This document shows positions 8,261 through 15,486 of a stretch of 64,000 nucleotides of DNA, piece by piece. The translations under genes and the position numbers were made by a program. The DNA comes from Candidatus Eremiobacterota bacterium. Lineage in GTDB: Bacteria; Vulcanimicrobiota; Vulcanimicrobiia; Vulcanimicrobiales; Vulcanimicrobiaceae. The first letter of the stretch is position 1. Each line of letters opens with the position of its first letter. The notes beneath the pieces were generated by a model. It was given only the letters and a program-made list of their open reading frames with translations. It made no database searches and was not told where the DNA came from. The DNA lies in contig JAFAYE010000001.1 in assembly GCA_019240525.1 (NCBI GenBank), positions 1,709,300 through 1,773,299 on the forward strand, given 5' to 3'.

Positions 8261-8381
8261 CGCACGCACCATGCCTGTCAAGCGATTGGGTTTTTCGCGA
8301 CAGATTGCACGATACCGGTTGGAACGGAAGCAGCCTTGACAGTCGTGATACGCGTGCGCGCGTCAGGGCTCCGGAAGCTCG
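8261..8381. repeat. Dispersed ~120-bp repeat, copy 2
   Basis: Second copy of the repeat at 6645-6770, same orientation. It ends just before the ATG (8392) of the next gene, so that gene's promoter or leader may lie within the repeat. Confidence 0.7.
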
Positions 8382-8391
8382 TCCGGTGAAC

Positions 8392-9099
8392 ATGGCGCGC
8401 CGAGTCATTATGAGTTCCGTATGGGCGGCAGCCTGTTGGATCCTTGGCGGCACGCACTGGGCGAAACACGGCGTGGACCTTATGACGATTCTTCTCGTCC
8501 TTGGCGGAGCCACGCCGGTTTGGACGTTCATTGCAAAGAAGGTTGACGCCAAGCTCTTCGGTCAGCACGTCGTTATCGACAGTACCGACTGGAACAGCGC
8601 ATTTAGGACGACGTCAAAAGAGGCACCCAAGGCGGTTGCACAAGCAAAGGTCTTAGCCGACAGCCTTAGGCTAACTGGTCGATTGAGCGCCACGCTGCAA
8701 CCCGGAACGCTGAAAGCTATCGATACGATTGGACCACACCCACCAGTCGTGCAAGATTGGCAGGCAGACCCGAACCTCGTACTGGTAAGCGTCCGCATCG
8801 GGATTGAACGCCGAGTGCGGATTATTGCGGAGTTACTCAGTTTGTACGAGCGGAAACCCTTGAGTCTACTGATAAGGTCGATTACCGAACGCGAGGTATT
8901 TCCTGAAGCGTTTAGCGAAGGCCTTAGGCGGCTTGTTGAATATGGAAACCGCGCTGCTCACGGCTATGATGTAACCGTCGACCCTCAGACTGCAGTCAAA
9001 GACGCCGACGCACTTTACAAAACGCTTGACGACATCATCGAGCGCCTCAGCAATCATGAGAGCAGGTTTGGCGGTTCCCTGCAGCAAGTGCAAACCTAA
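8392..9099 (+). CDS. Hypothetical membrane-anchored protein with C-terminal helical domain
   Basis: 235 residues from ATG 8392. An earlier in-frame start lies inside the repeat and is not used. Two hydrophobic segments occur near the N-terminus (VIMSSVWAAACWILGG; VDLMTILLVLGGATPVWTFI). The soluble rest contains RLVEYGNRAAHGYDV, an RN-x-x-AHG-like motif seen in DUF4145/HEPN-related helical domains. Predicted to be held at the inner membrane with its C-terminal domain in the cytoplasm. Function unknown. Confidence 0.55.
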   Translation: MARRVIMSSVWAAACWILGGTHWAKHGVDLMTILLVLGGATPVWTFIAKKVDAKLFGQHVVIDSTDWNSAFRTTSKEAPKAVAQAKVLADSLRLTGRLSATLQPGTLKAIDTIGPHPPVVQDWQADPNLVLVSVRIGIERRVRIIAELLSLYERKPLSLLIRSITEREVFPEAFSEGLRRLVEYGNRAAHGYDVTVDPQTAVKDADALYKTLDDIIERLSNHESRFGGSLQQVQT

Positions 9100-9327
9100 G
9101 AAGTCACGCGCTTTTACACGGGAACTTGTTTCCTCGCCGGCCCGTATCACCGCGGCGTCGGCCAGATTACAGCAGTAATCGCCGGATTCGCACGGTTCGT
9201 GATGCTCACGCGGCGGAGAAGTCGTGGCGTCTTCTGCATTCTGAACCGAGGAGGCTTTACAGCCAGCTAACCCCGCAATGGCTGCGCAAATCCCAAACAC
9301 GTAGCCGTTAGCACGAAAACCAGGCAT
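8866..9327 (-). CDS. Possible small lipoprotein, C-terminus overlapping a convergent gene
   Basis: From ATG 9327 the frame gives MPGFRANGYVFGICAAIAGL followed by AGCKASS, a credible lipoprotein signal with an LAGC lipobox, then an acidic Cys-containing segment (HHEPCESGDYCCNLADAAV). After about residue 76 the frame runs antisense through the preceding gene and looks non-coding, so a genuine short lipoprotein may have lost its original end. Only the first ~75 codons are supported. Confidence 0.33.
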   Translation of the reverse strand: MPGFRANGYVFGICAAIAGLAGCKASSVQNAEDATTSPPREHHEPCESGDYCCNLADAAVIRAGEETSSRVKARDFLGLHLLQGTAKPALMIAEALDDVVKRFVKCVGVFDCSLRVDGYIIAVSSAVSIFNKPPKAFAKRFRKYLAFGNRPYQ

Positions 9328-9697
9328 CGGCTGGGGCGTGGGGAGGCATCGGCGGATAATATAGGCCCGATGGCGTCGTGCCTTGTCGTCCCATCTTTGA
9401 AATGAACCTTCTCGACGTGCACGATTAGGTGAGCGACGGTATCCGAGAAGTTCGTCAGTTGCGCCGCCACTTCCCGATGCCGTCATAGGCACTCGAGCTC
9501 GTGGTTATATCGCCGACAACATCCTCCGAATATGTTTCGAGGTTTTGTCCGAATCCATCCTGTGCTGTAGTGCTAAAGCGGACAGCGTCTGTTTTTTGAC
9601 CGCTAAAGAGCCGCAGCCGCAGCATTAAGTCATTTGACGGTTGGCCGGTTCGATCGTTGAGATCCATCCAGGCAAAACACTTTGGAAGAACGGAAGA
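9320..9697 (-). pseudogene. Remnant of a hypothetical gene, frameshifted and 5'-truncated
   Basis: Two adjacent minus-strand frames join into one protein-like sequence: the first ends YSEDVVGDITTSSSAYDGIG and the second continues VAAQLTNFSDTVAHLIVHVE, needing a one-base shift near 9470. Upstream of about 9697 the frame loses protein character, so the 5' part seems lost next to IS DNA. A 68-codon plus-strand frame (9682-9888) lies across the break but cannot be assigned. Confidence 0.35.
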
Positions 9698-9884
9698 ACC
9701 GTTTCCGTCACCGGATGCACCCAGACGTAGAGCCTTTTGCGAGGAATGTTGCCAAAAAACAGCGGGTAATGTGGGAGGCGTGGCGCGAGCTAGAAGAGTC
9801 AAATGTCCGTCTCCTTCGCCCGAACATCGATGCTCTGTCCTACTGCACCATTTCAGATGAGCATAAAAAAGGTTCGACGCGTGG

Positions 9885-10601
9885 ATAAGGACGATGCGAC
9901 GATCGCAGAACCGCTGCAGCAACGCGCGCAAGAGCGCCCACGCTGGGGTTGGCGTCGACTGCTCATCATGACTCAGCGCGCTGGCGTCAATGGCCGAGAA
10001 TTCCGATTCCGGCGCGCGGAAACGTTGTCCCTCCGGGCCAATGAGCGCTGGTCTATTGACTTCATCCACGATCGGCTCGCGCGCGGCCGCAACATCAGAG
10101 CGATTGCCGTGGTCGACGATTTTACGCGAAAGTGCCTGGTATTGGAACTCGAGTTCTCGTTCTTAAGCCACGATCTCATCCGCAGCTTCGAGGATATTCC
10201 CTTTAATCGAGGCCTTCCGGGCACCATTCGTTTCGACAACAGCTCGGAGTTCAGCAGCCATGCGATGCTGCGATGGGGTGCCGAACGATCTGTCCAGCTG
10301 CCACTTCATCGACCCCGGCAAGCCAACTCAAAATGCTCAGATCGAATCACTGAACGGAAAGGTCCGGGATGAACTGTTTAACGCGCACAGCTTCACGACG
10401 ATCTTTGAAGCTCGACGCAGAGCCGCCGAATGGCGGCAAGACTACGATGAAGTTCGGCCGCACTTCGCGCTCGGGTATCGACCGCCGAGGGAGTTTGTCG
10501 ACGAGTTCAAAACTAAACAACTCTCACCGTTATCAGCTGCGCGTAAGATGCCACCTCAGGTCAGAAGATCACATCGGAAAGGCTACAAGGTCAATAGTTG
10601 A
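9885..10601 (+). pseudogene. IS3-family (IS407-like) transposase OrfB remnant
   Basis: The sequence reads through the end of an HTH-like segment (RAQERPRWGWRRL), an internal deletion, then the DDE core: first Asp in RWSIDFIHDRLARGRNIRA, second Asp in TIRFDNSSEF, third acidic residue in NAQIESLNGKVRDELFNAHS, and the family ending RPHFALGYRPPREF. A frameshift near 10290 moves the reading frame between the second and third catalytic residues. Broken and not expected to be active. No terminal repeats were resolved. Confidence 0.78.
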
Positions 10602-10615
10602 TAAACAGTAATTTG

Positions 10616-12097
10616 ATGCAGCAGCGATTCGACTACATAGTTGTGGGAGCTGGAACAACTGGCTGCCTTATCGCCGGCTGTCTATCACGCAGCGGCAAGA
10701 GCGTTCTTATCATTGAAACCGGCAACTTTCCAAAACACCTTGAAGCTGAAGTCTTGTCTGACTGGCTTTCACTCCTCGGGACAGATGTGGACTATGCGTA
10801 CAGAGCAGAGTCTATTGACCGGTCGTCGCCTATAATCTGGAACCGGGGCCGCGTCGTCGGCGGATCTGGCGTTATCAATGGCATGCTTCATCTTCGAGGA
10901 TTGGATGCAGATTACGATTCTTGGGAACAAGCGTTACGCGATACTTTTTGGAAACCGCAACTCGTACATGCGACGTTCGACAACCTCGAATACCGAGGCC
11001 CGCCGTCAGCACCACCATTTATGGTCTGCGTGCAACCCCAAGATCCGCTGTCGACGTGGTCTGACCGCTTTTACGATGCGTGCCGCAACTATGGCTTTGA
11101 AAGTGGCTCCGCGGATCCCCGCATTAGCTTCGGCGTCTGTCATTATAGCATTGCTTCCTGTTCTCTCCGACGCTCGAGCACATTTACGTCTCATTTACTG
11201 CCGGTACTCCCAAGAGTGCATCTCTTAACCAACACTACAGTAGGGAGAATACTGTTCAGCAGAAGTGGCAATCGCACCGAGGCAATTGGGGCTTGCACGG
11301 TAGATGGAGACAGTTTCCACGCAGACAGCGACGTCATTATTTGCTGTGGAGCGGTTGAAACACCGCTTCTACTGCTTCGCTCGGGAATCGGTCCATCCCG
11401 GACGTTGACTAGCCTCGGTGTTCCCTGTATCGTTCAAAATGAAAACGTTGGACGAAACCTAGCGGATCACCCGAGGCTAAGGCTGCGATTTCCGTGTACA
11501 AGAACGTATTCGGTATCCGCCGGCTCGACCGGGACCGAAGTAGGTCTCTTCCTCAACGTCTCGCACGAAAGGCAGGATGGGACACCGGAGATCCAGTGCT
11601 TCGTTAAACCCCCAACGGCCGAACGAGACTTTTCCGAGTGCGTGATAAGCGTCGCACTGACGCATCCACTGAGCTTAGGATATGTCGACACCGACTCTCT
11701 GGATATGATGAAGCCAAAGATCTATCCCGGTTATTTCTCTCATCCGCAGGACATCGCGAAACTGAAAGCGGGTGCTAGGCGCATCCAGGATTTACTTGCC
11801 CACCACGCCGAGCGACTTGAATTACGGTCTGATTGGTGGGACTGGCTACCAGAACCGCCAATGCTTGAATCTTTCATTCGGTCGAACGCTCAAACAACCT
11901 GGCACCACTCGTGCACTGCGCGTATGGCACGTTCCGACGACGTCGGAGTCGTCGATTCCGAGCATCGTGTTTTCGGTACAGCCAACCTCCGAATCGGCGA
12001 TACGTCGGCCTTTCCCGATATTCCGACAGCGAATACGAACGCTCCAGCGATAATCTTCGCTCAGCATTTAGCTAATCAACTATTAAAGCAACACTAA
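10616..12097 (+). CDS. GMC-family FAD-dependent oxidoreductase
   Basis: 493 residues from ATG 10616; an in-frame TTG at 10598 is an alternative. The Rossmann FAD motif YIVVGAGTTGCLIAG lies at the N-terminus, GMC signature 1 at GRVVGGSGVINGMLHLRG and signature 2 at GAVETPLLLLRSGIGPS. The C-terminal active site keeps the His (TWHHSCTARM) and Asn (TANTNAPAIIFA). The family oxidises alcohols, choline or sugars; the substrate is unknown. The length is slightly below the 530-560 residues usual for choline dehydrogenase-like members. It begins within 20 bp of one IS remnant and is followed by another, suggesting acquisition by transfer. Confidence 0.88.
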   Translation: MQQRFDYIVVGAGTTGCLIAGCLSRSGKSVLIIETGNFPKHLEAEVLSDWLSLLGTDVDYAYRAESIDRSSPIIWNRGRVVGGSGVINGMLHLRGLDADYDSWEQALRDTFWKPQLVHATFDNLEYRGPPSAPPFMVCVQPQDPLSTWSDRFYDACRNYGFESGSADPRISFGVCHYSIASCSLRRSSTFTSHLLPVLPRVHLLTNTTVGRILFSRSGNRTEAIGACTVDGDSFHADSDVIICCGAVETPLLLLRSGIGPSRTLTSLGVPCIVQNENVGRNLADHPRLRLRFPCTRTYSVSAGSTGTEVGLFLNVSHERQDGTPEIQCFVKPPTAERDFSECVISVALTHPLSLGYVDTDSLDMMKPKIYPGYFSHPQDIAKLKAGARRIQDLLAHHAERLELRSDWWDWLPEPPMLESFIRSNAQTTWHHSCTARMARSDDVGVVDSEHRVFGTANLRIGDTSAFPDIPTANTNAPAIIFAQHLANQLLKQH

Positions 12098-12219
12098 CAC
12101 TAAAGAAGGCGGTATTTGCGTTTTGATTCCCAAGCACTTGGCAGGACGCGAATCCAGGCTCGTTCTCGATGCTTTGGCATGGCGGCTGCACGTCGTGAGA
12201 TCGAGGGCGCCGTTCTGGT

Positions 12220-12502
12220 GCACTCCCCGATCACGGCGTGCAACACGCTAGCGACGCCGTTCAGCGCTTCTATCGCCTGCAGGGCATGATCTGCAGCATG
12301 AGCCGTAAGGGGAACTGCACAATGCGGGTGACGGAAAGCTTCTTCGCCACGCTCAAACGTGAACTCGAGGAGGCCATTTTCAGCTCGCTCGAGTCGGCGC
12401 TGCAATAATTTCGAGTTCATCGAAATTTGGTGAAATAGCAACTCGCCATTCGACGCTCCGATATGCCAGCCACGAGCAGTTCGAAAGAACTCAGGCTGCA
12501 TA
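12220..12502 (+). pseudogene. 3' fragment of an IS3-family transposase gene
   Basis: The plus strand reads PDHGVQHASDAVQRFYRLQG, then MICSMSRKGNC, then ESFFATLKRELEEA, the conserved end of IS3-group OrfB around the catalytic Glu. After an in-frame TGA the frame shifts and RHSTLRYASHEQFERTQAA completes the usual terminus. The DNA just after (CTTCGTGTCTACGAAACTGG) looks like an IS3 right end. Only about 280 bp of the element survive. Confidence 0.7.
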
Positions 12503-12535
12503 AACTTCGTGTCTACGAAACTGGAGCCACCCGAC

Positions 12536-13330
12536 TTACATGCTCCCGGCAGGGTTCTCTTTTCGAGTAATCAGATCCGCGTCCGGTGCGGAAACAGCCA
12601 TAGGCAACGCTGACGGGAATTGCGTGTGGCCGTTTGATTTCGTTGGGTCCGCTAATGGACGGCCAAGCAGCCAGCATATTCGCAGCAGATAAATCGCAGC
12701 AGTCACTCCGACCGGCAAAGCGCAGATCGGTGACCCCTGCCAAACGAGGTAAAATATGAAGGCGCACAGAGGTACGGCAATGCATAGATGCAGCATCGCG
12801 TCATCTCCCGCGTAGTGATGGCGCAAACACTCTAATGGCCTCAGTATCGGCCAAGTATCTCGAGAGCGCTGCGAATCCCTGTCAAAGAAACTACAAACGA
12901 TGAACTCCATCGTTGATGATTGGTCGTCTCGCGCTCCCATATTGGTTAGAAGTTTTCGCAGGACATACCAACGGTTTGCTATTTGCTGAAGTTTATCTCT
13001 GCGAAGTCGAAAAAGAGCGTAAATCGTGAGCAGCGCGGCGACGGCGACCGCGATAAACATACCACGAGGTACCGGCTGGTCGTCCGAACTCACTAACCAT
13101 GGCCAACTTGGCTTAGCAAAAGACTGCGCAAATAGCCATACGAACGCGGTAACAACTAACACGGTAATATTTAGAGCTATGTTACGTTCACTCTTCGCGG
13201 AGTCGATTTCTGCTTTGCTCTGTCTAAAGTACTCCGTGACGAAATTCGCGAACGTCGCTTGTTCGAAGACTGGCAGCGTTGTCGGCTCAGAGAATCCTAG
13301 AATGATCGTTTCCGACGCATTATTGGTCAT
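12536..13330 (-). CDS. Hypothetical membrane protein, about four TM segments
   Basis: 264 residues. A soluble N-terminus with a helical stretch (FVTEYFRQSKAEIDSAKSER) precedes two TM helices (about 50-70 and 88-108); a central soluble part and two further hydrophobic segments near 180-220 follow. The 2TM-soluble-2TM plan recalls membrane effectors of nucleotide-activated defence systems, but no sensor or nucleotidyltransferase is adjacent, so this is only an analogy. It lies between IS debris and the tRNA-Ser att repeat. Confidence 0.5.
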   Translation of the reverse strand: MTNNASETIILGFSEPTTLPVFEQATFANFVTEYFRQSKAEIDSAKSERNIALNITVLVVTAFVWLFAQSFAKPSWPWLVSSDDQPVPRGMFIAVAVAALLTIYALFRLRRDKLQQIANRWYVLRKLLTNMGARDDQSSTMEFIVCSFFDRDSQRSRDTWPILRPLECLRHHYAGDDAMLHLCIAVPLCAFIFYLVWQGSPICALPVGVTAAIYLLRICWLLGRPLADPTKSNGHTQFPSALPMAVSAPDADLITRKENPAGSM

Positions 13331-13572
13331 CTCGCCTGCTCATCTGAGATACGATCGAAGCGCCAGAAGAGGCACACAATACTGGTTACTGAATTAGACG
13401 ATGAACTCCTGGTAAAACGACCGGCTTTTCAAGCAGTGCCCAGGGATCGGCCCCAAAACGGGAGCCGAGGATTACTGGATTCCAAGCCTACAGAGCAATG
13501 AAAGAGCATAGCTGCCCTCGATTGCCGTGAACGCCTTGGTCGACGGCCTGACCAGCCCGGGTTGCGCTGCTT

Positions 13573-13740
13573 GTGAGAAATCGAAATTTACTCACGGCTC
13601 ACCAAATGAGTAACTGATTAGCTCGGATAGCTTGCACATCGGCGACCTAACGACGCTTAAACGAGACTTGCGAGAACTTATCGAGGCTAGCTGCGAACAT
13701 TTCAAGTCCGCCGCTTTCAGCCACTCAGCCACCTCTCCAA
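13573..13740. repeat. att-like repeat copy 1 (tRNA-Ser associated)
   Basis: The best conserved core (13655-13740) shares CGAGACTTGCGAGAACTT and GAGGCTAGCTGC with copies at 27529-27705 and 32965-33113, all in the same orientation. The outer part (from GTGAGAAATCG) is more diverged. One end lies in a tRNA-Ser fragment. Interpreted as an integrase attachment site. The rest of 13331-14140 holds no gene I can support. Confidence 0.65.
13700..13738 (-). other. tRNA-Ser(UGA) 5'-half remnant
   Basis: Read on the minus strand, this 39-nt stretch begins GGAGAGGTGGCTGAGTGGC and ends with the anticodon loop CTTGAAA, whose anticodon would be UGA. It matches the acceptor 5' strand, D arm and anticodon 5' arm of bacterial tRNA-Ser. 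The sequence then diverges into the att-repeat arm, so no complete tRNA is present. Confidence 0.7.
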
Positions 13741-14146
13741 ATACTCGTAAGTCCGTCTAAGCCTCGCAAGTTGCATTAATTGATGCTACTCGGATTCAAT
13801 TGATTCCTGTCTTTGTCATAGACGCTGTGAGAATCGCGGCGCTAAAGAGCGAGCGTGGCAGAAGCGGCGCGTCCGACTACGGTGATGTATCGAGACAGCC
13901 GCCGTTGATTTCAAAATTGCGGAATTGCGACGTTCTTGCCGACGGTGAGGGCACAGCTACCGGCTATCTGCGACATCCGGCTAACAAGTGCTGTATAAGG
14001 CGGGCTGACGACCATTTGACGACCATTCCTGCGGAAAAGCCCGGAAAGCCACGGAAACCTCTGGAAGCCTGTTCGATCGCAAGGTCTCGGCGCTACGATG
14101 CTTTTCGCCGTTTCCGCCGCTTTTTCACGGGTTGCTGATCCGAAGG

Positions 14147-14167
14147 GGAATCATTTCGCATGTAAGG
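14147..14167. repeat. 21-bp att core, left copy
   Basis: An exact 21-bp direct repeat (starting GGAATCATTTCG) with 33370-33390, same orientation, 19.2 kb apart. It overlaps the anticodon loop and 3' arm of the tRNA-Ala fragment and the 3' end of the integrase pseudogene, as expected for a tyrosine-recombinase core site. Confidence 0.68.
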
Positions 14168-14198
14168 GGTCGGGGGTTCGAGTCCCCCATCTCCACCA
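14155..14198 (+). other. tRNA-Ala(CGC) 3'-half remnant (att site)
   Basis: TTCGCAT would be an anticodon loop with CGC. GTAAG then GGGTC follow, then a perfect T arm (GGGGGTTCGAGTCCCCC) and an acceptor end CTCCACCA. The 5' half is absent: upstream bases do not give the CTTAC strand needed to pair with GTAAG. This is the type of tRNA end left at an integrase attachment site. Confidence 0.7.
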
Positions 14199-15096
14199 AG
14201 TAACGCGCCGATTTCATTAGCTTTTTTGGAACCGGCGCTGTTGCGTCTGAAGACGACGCAGGTTTTTTGACGACCATTTGACGACCAATCTCGAGGTCGC
14301 CGAAAACGCGGTCCATCGTCTCGGCGGCTTGCCCGCGCGCGCCTTCGAACATGTGACCGTAGCGATCGAGGACCACGCGCGTGTCCACGTGCCCGTTGCG
14401 GCGCGCGAGAATTGGATCGGCACCCTCCTCAATCAGAAATGAGTTGGATGAATGCCGTAGTGAGTGAAAATCCACGTCCGGCAGCTCGGCGCGGCACAGT
14501 AACGGCTTGAAAGTGCGGCGGATAAAGTTGGTTTGCGCAGCACGTTGCCTTTCGTGTCCGTAAAAACCAACGGGCTGTCGTAACCCGAATTCCTTTGTTC
14601 GGGCCGCCAAGCCTCCAAGATCTGAAGTGTGAGCTCGGGAAGCTCTAGCCTGCGTCGCGCAGCCTTTGTCTTCAGCGGCCCGAGGCGCAGCTGACCGCTC
14701 GCATCTTCACAAAGCTGCCGTGCCACCGTCACCGTGCGTCGTTTGAAATCGACGGAATCCCAAACGAGGCCAAACAGCTCCCCCTCGCGCATCCCGAGCG
14801 TGGCGGTGAGGAGAACGAGCACGCGAGTCTGGCCGTGGGCTGCGCAAATCAGACGCTTAGCCTGGAAGCGATCGAGAACGACCTTTTCTTTCGGTTCGTA
14901 ACGAGGTGCGGGCACTAGTGAGCATGGATTGATGACGATCTTCCGCTCGCGATACAGCGCGTTCAGCGCAGCGTTGAGCGTTGCAGGGGCCTGCTTACGT
15001 GTAGCCGTACCAACTTCACGCTCCTTCAGCCTTCGCAGCAGCACTTTGACATCGTCAACGTCCAAGTCCGCAACATGACGTCCGCCCTCATCGTAT

Positions 15097-15486
15097 TCAG
15101 CTTTCTGCAGCGACAGCCCGGGACTTTGGCCCCAGTTTCGGATAGATCGCTTGCCAAAAGTCAGTTTCCTTTAGTTCGTCGATAATGCCTAAGCCGACCA
15201 AATCGTGGGCGCCAGGATCCCAGTCGAGCAGCATTTCAATCGTACTAGCAAACCGATCCAAGAAATTAGGAGGAAGCAAATCTAAGCGCAGCTGTTTTTG
15301 AGCATCGCGGACTGCGTCGGGAAAATACGTATACGGCAACAGCTCTCCGCCATTGTCAGCTAGATGCTCTGCGTATGACGATTGGAGCTCCGGCAACGCT
15401 TCTAAGAGTTTTGAGACCGCCTCTTTTTGTTTTTCCATCGAATATCGCATCTTGTTATTCCTGAAGTCTAAGCTAAGGTGTTTCAA
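15097..15486 (-). CDS. Probable immunity protein for the adjacent RHS toxin
   Basis: Up to 129 residues; ATG choices at 15486, 15450 and 15438. A small, acidic, soluble protein with SKLLEALPELQSSYAEHLAD and LLPYTYFPDAVRDAQ. It follows the RHS gene and overlaps its stop by 14 nt if the first ATG is used. Position and size fit a cytoplasmic immunity partner of a polymorphic toxin. The family is not firmly recognised; the functional call rests on context. Its 3' end is fused to the integrase remnant junction. Confidence 0.55.
   Translation of the reverse strand: MKHLSLDFRNNKMRYSMEKQKEAVSKLLEALPELQSSYAEHLADNGGELLPYTYFPDAVRDAQKQLRLDLLPPNFLDRFASTIEMLLDWDPGAHDLVGLGIIDELKETDFWQAIYPKLGPKSRAVAAES

Larger units (their letters stand above)
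14125..15065 (-). pseudogene. Tyrosine recombinase (integrase), frameshifted and N-terminally truncated
   Basis: Two frames, 15065-14433 and 14610-14125, together give a tyrosine recombinase. Arg I lies in LGMREGELFGLVW, HxxR in FHSLRHSSNSFL, the third basic/His position in RRNGHVDTR and the nucleophile in DRYGHMF, so the whole active site survives across the frameshift near 14540. The SAM-like core-binding domain is largely missing upstream of 15065, where the frame runs into the neighbouring gene. The C-terminal tail (VEMGDSNPRPLTCE) is encoded across the tRNA fragment, a common feature of tRNA-targeting integrases. Unlikely to be active. Confidence 0.85.

Noticed and set aside
12100-12501. 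133-aa minus-strand ORF
   Set aside because: Antisense shadow of the IS3 transposase fragment, whose plus-strand motifs are clear.
12536-13330. CBASS-like effector call for the four-TM protein
   Set aside because: No nucleotidyltransferase or sensor gene is nearby; topology alone does not support it.
14185-14200. Possible complete tRNA at the tRNA-Ala fragment
   Set aside because: The 5' acceptor, D arm and the anticodon 5' strand are missing; the upstream bases do not pair with GTAAG.
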